Under the pieces are notes generated by a model. That model did no database searches. It was not told where the DNA came from and was given only the letters and a program-made list of their open reading frames with translations. Shown here piece by piece: positions 57,516 to 64,000 of a stretch of DNA of 64,000 nucleotides (its first letter is position 1; each line of letters begins with the position of its first letter). The position numbers and the translations under genes were made by a program. This DNA comes from Acanthosepion lycidas (Eukaryota; Mollusca; Cephalopoda; Sepiida; Sepiidae), in contig OZ010586.1 of assembly GCA_963932145.1 (NCBI GenBank), positions 73,996,587 to 74,060,586 of the forward strand, in the 5' to 3' direction.

Positions 57516-57655
57516 TTATTCAATAAAATCGCGATTGGCTTCAACCACGGCTTCCAGACGACTTTGGAATCTTCTGCAACTCTTCTGGATGGTTTCCTTG
57601 TTTAAGTTGGTGAATGCTGCCATAATCTTTGCCTTCAGTTCATTTTTAGTGTTAT
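57516..57655 (-). pseudogene. Tc1/mariner transposase C-terminal fragment
   Basis: The - strand reads KNELKAKIMAAFTNLNKETI, then SCRRFQSRLEAVVEANRDFIE before a stop at 57516-57518. RRFxxRLExVxEAxGDxIE is the usual end of mariner/IS630-type transposases. No upstream catalytic part is attached. Confidence 0.7.
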
Positions 57656-58297
57656 TTTCCCTTTTAATTTATGTGGCATTTTTTTATGTTTCAACTGTGG
57701 TTAAAACTCTAATTAAAAGAGAAAATCATTCACTAAGATGAAAATGTCTAGAAAGTGCTTTAATCGTTAGCTCATCCACAGTAAATTTACGTCCAGGTTT
57801 CTACAATCTATCGACATTCATGGCAAATTTTCTCAATGTCGGATATTTACAAACAAAGATGATGGCAAGGAAAAGAAAATGAATAGATGAAGTGGGCTAG
57901 ATTGCAAAAATTATTTTAAAAAATTCTTTCAAAAATTTTGAAACAAACAGCGTCTCTCGTTCATGTGCATGTGTAGCCATAACAACGTCAACAAACCCAG
58001 TGCAATGAAGTCCTACTAGATAAAACGCGTCACAAGTAAACTTTTTCCCATTCTGTCTTAAAAATTTTCTCAAAACTGTTTCTTGCCATATTAAAATATA
58101 CATCGTTATCTCACATAATTTAGCTCTTGAAAATATATTTTCAACTGAGCACTGTTGAATGACAATCTAATTCTAAAAACAACGCTCACCTGCGTAAATG
58201 CGAAGCTCTTCAGTAAGAATGAATGGAGCACTATGGCTGCTTGGCGTTTGTTTACGTTTGTAAAAACAATTCGCTAGATTTGGCTGACTCATTCTGT

Positions 58298-58380
58298 CGA
58301 GTGAAGATAGCTCAGTGGTAGAAGCTCCGAATGACACCAAGTCGGATGGGTTTCGATCCGGGTTTGAGGCATTCGGTTGT
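58298..58380 (+). mobile_element. tRNA-like sequence (SINE head or tRNA pseudogene)
   Basis: Good pol III boxes: A-box ATAGCTCAGTGGTAGAAG and B-box GGGTTTCGATCCGGG at tRNA spacing. I could not pair a full acceptor stem. It lies 50 nt before a (TA)n array. Confidence 0.55.
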
Positions 58381-58429
58381 CTAGTCGCATTGAGGAGCTG
58401 TGATACAGCAAAACAGTACTGTATGCAAA

Positions 58430-58431
<2 letters not shown>

Positions 58432-58497
<66 letters not shown>
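58432..58497. repeat. (TA)n microsatellite
   Basis: About 33 TA units. Confidence 0.96.
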
Positions 58498-58499
<2 letters not shown>

Positions 58500-59329
58500 T
58501 TGAAAATTGAATGTAGAAAAATTCGAAAGTACTTGTGGGGAAAAATAATATAAAATGAATTTTAACAAATTTACTGATTACACAAAACAGTTTATTCGGA
58601 AATTTGAAAGATTTCATTAAAAAAATTGTTAGAAGGGACTTGTCTATATTATTTAACAAAATATGTTTGAGAGAATTCTTGCTGTCGAAATACACCTTAT
58701 ATTTATATGTATGTATATATCCAGAGGTGTGGGGGGCATAGAAAATGGCTTCGAACAAGAGATGCCCTTAATAAATTAAGGCCAAGGTCTGAACAACCCG
58801 GATAAAAATTTCCTTTTATTCCTAATTCCGTGATAAAGAATTCGGTTCACGATATTTTAACGTGAGAAATTCAAAAATGCTTTTGAATCCTCGTTAGTAA
58901 CCACAAAATCAGGAAATGCCTTCTCTGTCCTCTTGAATTACAGTGGGAATGTTCAGTTTAACGGAACGGCTCATCGGTCACCATCTTTCTTAACATTTTC
59001 GGCTTTTCCGTACTTTAACGGTTTTTTTTAAGCATTTAAATAACATCCCTGATACTGATGTGTCAACCTGTGGCAGTGAGAGGGTTAGAGAAGGGTAACG
59101 GTAATCTGAAAAGCAGTTCCGTATTAATCTTGTTTTAGAATTCTCCAGAATACCTACAATAGGGATTAACGCAAATACATGCATACATATAAAAATAAGG
59201 GTGTAGTTCGGCAGCAAGAATTCGCTTAAGCATGTCTCATTAAATAATGTTGACAAGTTCCGTCTGTAAATGTTTTAATTAAATACTGTTAGAAAATTCC
59301 AAATGAAATCTACTTTCAAATTTTGGGCC
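58500..59329. other. AT-rich spacer, no gene seen
   Basis: A - strand open frame at 58990-59256 has no recognisable domain. Confidence 0.4.
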
Positions 59330-59700
59330 ATCATATTGTTATTTATGAGGCACGAAAGAAACGGTTCAAAGATCGCTTGAAAATATCCTTTGGTGCCAAT
59401 CACATCAACATCTGCCAGTGTTCAACCCTAGCTGAGAATCGTGATGTTTGTGAAACGGATTCGTGAGGGCACACTGCAAAACACCGTCTTCTCTGATGAG
59501 AAACCGTTTACAGTGAAACCGATTTTTAATCATCAAAATGATCTTGTTCTTTCAACAAGTCGTCAGTCATTTCCTGCCGCTTCAGGAAAATGTCTTTGAA
59601 CGCAGAAATCGGCATCAGTTATGGTTTGGGCAGCCATTTCAGAAAGAGGAAAGTCTCTTCTTGTTTTCGTGCCTTAAGGGATAAAGATCAATAGGAAAGT
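59330..59700 (+). pseudogene. Tc1/mariner transposase central relic
   Basis: The + strand reads LQNTVFSDEKPFTVKPIFNH, then NDLVLSTSRQSFPAASGK, then a stop and SASVMVWAAISERGKSLLVF. This is the first catalytic Asp (SDEK) to the WAAIS region of a mariner-type transposase. It ends at the border of the DD37E element. Confidence 0.72.
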
Positions 59701-59705
59701 ATATA

Positions 59706-61294
59706 CACTCCGTGCCAAATTATTAACGAGATAACTTATTTTCTAATATTTCAAAAAACCTCAAATCAATTCACACAAAATTTTCACACAATGTTGGCAA
59801 CACTGACCTGCGTAATCACTGAAATTTTCGTACTGATCTGCGCAATGTAAACAAACTGGCGCTATATTTGTTATCAGCACGGTGATTTGAGCGTGCCAAA
59901 TTATTAGAAAGGTTTAGTAAAATTCCAAGAATTGAGCAAACAAAACGTTTATTAATGTTGTACGTGAATGTTTATGATCAAAAGAAGCTAATAAATAAGA
60001 TAATCAAACAAATAATAACAGATACAAACAAAGGCACAGTTTTAAACAAATTAATAGGGAATGTGCTTTCCCTGTTTCGAAATTACTTGAAGAAGTCGAC
60101 GATCCATAGAATTTGTTAATTGTAGGATGTCATCTGCTGTAATGCCGCGAGATATGTCAAGAATTGCTTTCCACAACTCAGTGTTGCTCCTGAATTGTCG
60201 TCCGTTGGCGTACAGTCTTCGCTTCATGATGCTCCAAAGGTTTTCGTTTGGGTTCATATCCGGAGAATTTGCTGGCCACTTCATTTTTCGAGGTCCATCG
60301 AAGCCTAACTGTTTCAAATATTCAGTAATCTTGTGAGCAGCTTGTGAGGGAGCATTATCTTGCATAAAAATAATGGCCCTTCTGAAGGCAACTCTTTGCC
60401 TTTTCATCCACAGTTCAAGATGCTCTTTCATAAACGCTATGTATGCATCAGCAGTCATTTTGACGCCATCTGGTACTCTCCATGGGCTCACTAATGTTTT
60501 TCCAATAATACCACCGCAGATCATTATGCCTCCACCGCTTTGTTGGCGTCTCAAACACTGATGGCGATTCTGTCCGTTCATTACCCAGCCTTTGCACCAT
60601 CTATCTGGCCTATCAAGTGTTGCTCGAGTTTCCTCTGTGAACAAAACTTTAGAGGAGAAGTCAATCTTCATATTGTCCTCGGCCCATTTCAATCAATTTT
60701 GAATGTGATTTCTCGTCAACGGAGGCTTCGATACAGGTTTGACTGTTGTTGCTATTTCCCTCAGATACCGACACCGAGTACTTTTCGACACAGTAGGATC
60801 GCCAATGCAACTGAAAAGCTTTTGACTGGTAAGTCCAGGGTTCTTCGTGGCCTCTCGTTTAAGTCGTGACATGAGACGACGTGAAATAACCTTCGGCTTG
60901 CCTTTATCTGCTCTTTTGCGTACTTGTGTAGGGTCGGCGGTGAACTTTTTCACTGTTTGATGACACCTCCCTATCATTTTAGAAATTTCTACGGTAGATT
61001 TACCTCTTGAGAGTTCTGAGGTGATAGTTTTCTTTTCAGCATCACTTAAACTGCTTTTATGGCCCATCTTTTCACTAAATTCTTACACTTTTATAATAAT
61101 TTGGCACGCTCAAATCACCGTGCTGATAACAAATATGGGGCCAGTTTGTTTACATTACGCAGATCAGTACGAAAATATCAGTGATTGCGCAGGTTAGTGT
61201 TGCCAATATTGTGTGAAAATTTTGTGTGAATTGATTGGAGGGTTTTTGAAATATTAGAGAAAAAGTTATCTCGATAATAATTTGGCACACAGTG
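59706..61294 (-). mobile_element. Tc1-type DD37E transposon with long IR/DR ends
   Basis: 1589 bp between TA at 59704-59705 and 61295-61296. The terminal repeats are about 200 nt (left 59706-59905, right about 61085-61294). Each holds two copies of GTGCCAAATTATTA, one at the tip (59711) and one inside (59893; right side near 61097 and 61274), as in IR/DR elements such as Sleeping Beauty. Between the direct repeats the arms share TTTCACACAATGTTGGCAAC-like and ATCAGCACGGTGATTTGAGC-like sequence. Confidence 0.94.
60051..61067 (-). pseudogene. DD37E transposase, one stop and a substituted active-site residue
   Basis: From ATG at 61067 the frame is continuous for 338 codons to TAA at 60051, apart from one TGA at 60693-60695 (between HIQN and LKWAEDN). 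It starts MGHKSSLSDAEKKTITSELS (HTH), with RTxKxIS-like and CRYLREIATTVKPVSKPPLT segments. The catalytic region is VLFTEETRATLDRPDRW, GGGIMICGG, FMQDNAPSQAA and SPDMNPNENLW. There are 37 residues between the second Asp and the Glu. The first acidic residue is Glu (FTEE) where FTDE is usual. The TGA could be a CpG change from CGA (Arg). Probably inactive. Confidence 0.9.
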
Positions 61295-61389
61295 TAATGA
61301 AGTCGGAGTTGGATGATTGACGTAATGTATTTTTTTGCCACCATATAATCGAGAGCTGAACCAAAGTTGCGCTTATTAAATACTAGCTT

Positions 61390-61626
61390 AAAAGCCGCCC
61401 GATGGGATGACTTTTAAGCTAGCTCCTGGCGAAGGACTCTTGTTGGGGTCTTCGGCTTGTTCACGAGTTTGAGAGACCTTCAGTCTTTGCATATTCTCAG
61501 CATTGGAAGCTTTCCTGGATGCCATTTGATCTGGGTTTTCATTTGCACGGCGCTTTCTTTTCCTCGCTGCAGCCTTAGCTCTTTTGATTGCAATCTGGTC
61601 CTCCGTTGGCTGAGATATCTTTTAGC
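61390..61626 (-). other. Open, highly basic frame of unknown origin
   Basis: The - strand is open for about 78 codons without an obvious start: QPTEDQIAIKRAKAAARKRR, then ENPDQMASRKASNAENMQRL, then TREQAEDPNKSPSPGASLKV. The R/K/E/Q-rich, short-period composition resembles N-terminal repeat regions of some Helitron-type proteins. I cannot confirm that. Confidence 0.25.
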
Positions 61627-61680
61627 GAGGCACACAGCTGCCGTATGCGATAGGCAACAATAAACTACAGAAGAATTCAA

Positions 61681-62190
61681 GATTGATCACTGCATTTAAA
61701 TATCACATATATAATATTTAAGTTTATCTTTTGAAAGTTCATTGATAATTCTTCTGTCGCCACTTAAAGACAATTTGATGTACGTAGGTCCTTACTTTCC
61801 ATACAAACAAATATTTTTATTTCATGGGCGACTTTCGCTGGATTTTGCAATTAAATTCAATTTTTCACAAATTTATTTCCAAGTTATAAAAATTGTTAAG
61901 GTACAGAATAAGAAAGAATGAATGAAAGAAAGAAAGAAAGAGAAAACAAGATAATAGAAGATAAATAGAAGCTTTTAACGCCTTTTCCAATACCTCATAA
62001 ATAATAGACTATTCCGTTCTGGTCGTGTGAAAAGAAGGGAAAAGACACTACTTGGTTTCAGTGAAAATATAAGAGAAAGAAAGAGAAGAGAAAAGAAGAG
62101 AAGAGAAGATAACATAGAAGTGTTCAACAGCTGTTTGAGTGAAATGTAAAAAGTTCTCAATTCAAATCTTTTTTATTTTTACCCACTTCT
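61681..62190. other. AT-rich spacer with (GAAA)-type runs
   Basis: GAAA/AAGA-rich runs near 61916-61945 and 62070-62110. No gene recognised. Confidence 0.45.
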
Positions 62191-62194
62191 TAAA

Positions 62195-62440
62195 ATAACG
62201 AGGCAGATTTTTTTTCCCGCAGTAGGTTGTTATTTCTATCTGCGGTAGACCAGTTGCTATCCGAGGCTATAGAACACGGTTTGTCCTGCTATTCACCCAT
62301 AGCTCGGGAGAAGAAGAGGATTCATACCTTTCCCAAGCGTATTAGTACGTAAATGAATATAATGTATTCGACTGGAATTCGAACTCGGCTCTCAGATTTC
62401 TCAATCCGAGCCGCAATCCATTACTTCATTATTGTTGTTG
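62195..62440 (-). mobile_element. tRNA-derived SINE
   Basis: Reversed tail and body (CGCAGTAGGTTGTTATTTCT, GTCCTGCTATTCACCCATAG, GTGAATATAATGTATTCGAC-like) end in the tRNA-like head (GAATTCGAACTCGGCTCTCA, complement of a B-box). One of the most complete copies. Confidence 0.78.
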
Positions 62441-62482
62441 TTGTTGTTGTTGCTATTATTATTATTATTATTATTATTATTT
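62441..62482. repeat. (TTG)n then (TTA)n microsatellite
   Basis: Six TTG units and about eight TTA units at the SINE boundary. Confidence 0.93.
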
Positions 62483-62757
62483 CCGCATGACTTTTTTCTT
62501 TCAACTGGAGATCTTGGATTATGGGTGTCCACCATTAAGCCGTACGACTTCAATTAAATAGCTTTTTTCTCACAATATTTGTAGTTTGAAGCAACGCGGA
62601 CTTTTGAAGACATGGGATATTAACTTTTATTCTGATTTTCTTAATGTAAGACTTTACAATCGGTGGTATAGACGCCAAAGGTTTGTGTATTTTCAAGTTT
62701 ACAAATTTCTTTGACCTTGATATTATTGTTGTTATCATAAATTTGAAACACGTTTCA

Positions 62758-62758
62758 A

Positions 62759-62828
<70 letters not shown>
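62758..62828. repeat. (TA)n microsatellite
   Basis: About 35 TA units directly before the inverted-repeat region. Confidence 0.96.
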
Positions 62829-62832
<4 letters not shown>

Positions 62833-62965
62833 TTAAAAACAAGGAAAATATTTGTCTCTAAGGCCCTTTCATCCAACATCACATCAGGAGCAAATCGTTG
62901 GCAATATATTATACGAAAGTACAGTAACAACGAAAATGAAGATAAAAAAAATGGTGTGGAAAATA

Positions 62966-63020
<55 letters not shown>

Positions 63021-63285
63021 GGGAAGGGGAAATCTCGTGTAAATACAATTAGCGAGGGACAATTAAAATAAAAAATAATCCTCCAACAAATTAAGAGACT
63101 TGACAAAATCCTGCTGCGCAAACTTTCTCTCTGCAGGCAGAAGAATTTTGTCAAGGCTCTTAATTTGTTGGGTGATTTGTTGTTACTGTTCTTTCGTATA
63201 ATTTATTCCCAACGATTTATTCCTGATGAGATGTTGGATAAAAGAACCTTAGAGACAAATATTTTCCTTGTTTTTAAAATAATAT
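62828..63285. repeat. Large interrupted inverted repeat (foldback)
   Basis: Outer arms 62832-62930 and 63187-63283 (AAAACAAGGAAAATATTTGT against ACAAATATTTTCCTTGTTTT; GCAAATCGTTGG against CCAACGATTTATTCC). Inner arms 63077-63108 and 63141-63173 (CCAACAAATTAAGAGACTTG against its complement). The left side carries an extra segment with (TA)n at 62967-63017 that the right side lacks. Confidence 0.88.
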
Positions 63286-64000
63286 ATTAATTTTGTGCAT
63301 ATATATATATATATATTACTTCTCATATATCAACAATTCTTATGTTTATTTCAATCGATTTCTTTGAACTAGTCACACTATGGTGCTCTCCTTTCGTTGA
63401 TGTGAGACTTTGTCTAATCGTTCATGGAAGAATTGTATGTAAGCAGGAAGTCGTAACTTAAGAACTTGAGAGGTTAATCGTGCAATCAACTGGTGTGACT
63501 GCAGTGTGGGTGTTAGTCAAAGTCGAACCGGATTCCACTCATGGAAGCACTTTAGTGACGCAAGTCCCAAAATGTCGCGACAGCAAATGGTGACCTTCCT
63601 TTGTTCAACTTCCCCGCCCACAGAAACGCAAAAAAAAATAATAATAATCAAGAACATAATAACAAAATGTCATTTTACCAAATTGCATTTTGTGTGTCCT
63701 AAACTGGAAAAATACATAACCTTGGGAATTAAAAATAAAACCGAATCCGTTGTTTGAAATTATTCATCCTTAAACAACTGATTTTTTCCCTTAATTTATC
63801 CTCAAGGAAATTTGAATTTAGAATAATTCTCAAGTTAACCCTAAGTCTTCTTCAGCTTAGCCCCCACAATTTAGGTTTAACATGAAACAGACCGAAATCT
63901 CCGCTTTAAAATTTAACCTCGCACAAGTATACAAAATTCTGGAAATCTACAAAATTTTTAAAGCGAAATTAAAACCAGTGATGAACAGGGTCTAAAAATA
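63286..64000. other. AT-rich spacer to window end
   Basis: Short (TA)n at 63298-63316. A + strand open frame at 63506-63757 has no recognisable domain. Confidence 0.4.

Noticed and set aside
58298..58380. Functional tRNA gene
   Set aside because: A- and B-boxes are good, but I could not form a full acceptor stem or assign a confident anticodon. A SINE head or pseudogene is more likely.
60127..60869. Plus-strand open frames over the DD37E element
   Set aside because: Shadows of the - strand transposase, which has clear motifs.

Overview
This is animal nuclear DNA: AT-rich, intron-bearing, full of simple-sequence arrays, SINEs, LINE relics and Tc1/mariner elements. It carries one confidently recognised host gene. 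Nothing in it is prokaryotic, viral or organellar. Dense (TA)n, (GATA)n and (CTTT)n arrays, tRNA-derived SINEs and RTE/jockey-like LINE tails suggest an invertebrate, plausibly a mollusc (perhaps a cephalopod). The lineage is an inference that the sequence does not prove.

The host gene is a complete four-exon GADD45 on the + strand (coding exons 22726-22772, 26573-26677, 27253-27469, 31146-31271). It encodes 164 residues, almost exactly the vertebrate length. A CCAAT box, a TATA box and an ATG-free leader of about 240 nt lie upstream. AATAAA signals lie downstream at 31300 and 31936. The last exon has two competing acceptors 7 nt apart, and only the downstream one gives a GADD45-like C-terminus. 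Intron 3 holds four hairpin MITEs of one family plus a Tigger-like MITE. An isolated candidate exon of unknown identity lies at 38337-38429.

1-22 kb is accessory DNA. It holds LINE tails, a DD37D transposon nested inside a Tc1 element (2948-5175), SINEs, a three-copy motif array punctuated by (TA)n (9549-9983) and long polypyrimidine tracts. 22-32 kb is the GADD45 locus, which is poor in old repeats except for the MITEs in intron 3. 32-45 kb holds a degenerate mariner just past the gene, an RTE-like LINE tail, SINEs, short tandem repeats and a 34-bp minisatellite (44350-44665). 45-49 kb is a 5'-truncated non-LTR retrotransposon on the - strand. 49-64 kb holds a mariner broken only by three TGA stops (52315-53604), a Tc1-type DD37E element with long IR/DR ends (59706-61294), and two large inverted repeats (54954-55304 and 62828-63285).

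The main candidates for undescribed biology are: (i) a composite SINE with a 5S rRNA-like head joined to a tRNA-like segment; (ii) a palindromic MITE family with MADE1-like ends, in two loop subtypes, clustered in the GADD45 intron; and (iii) the tandem acceptor at the last GADD45 exon. The apparent open frames through (TA)n, (CTTT)n and (TTC)n arrays are not genes.
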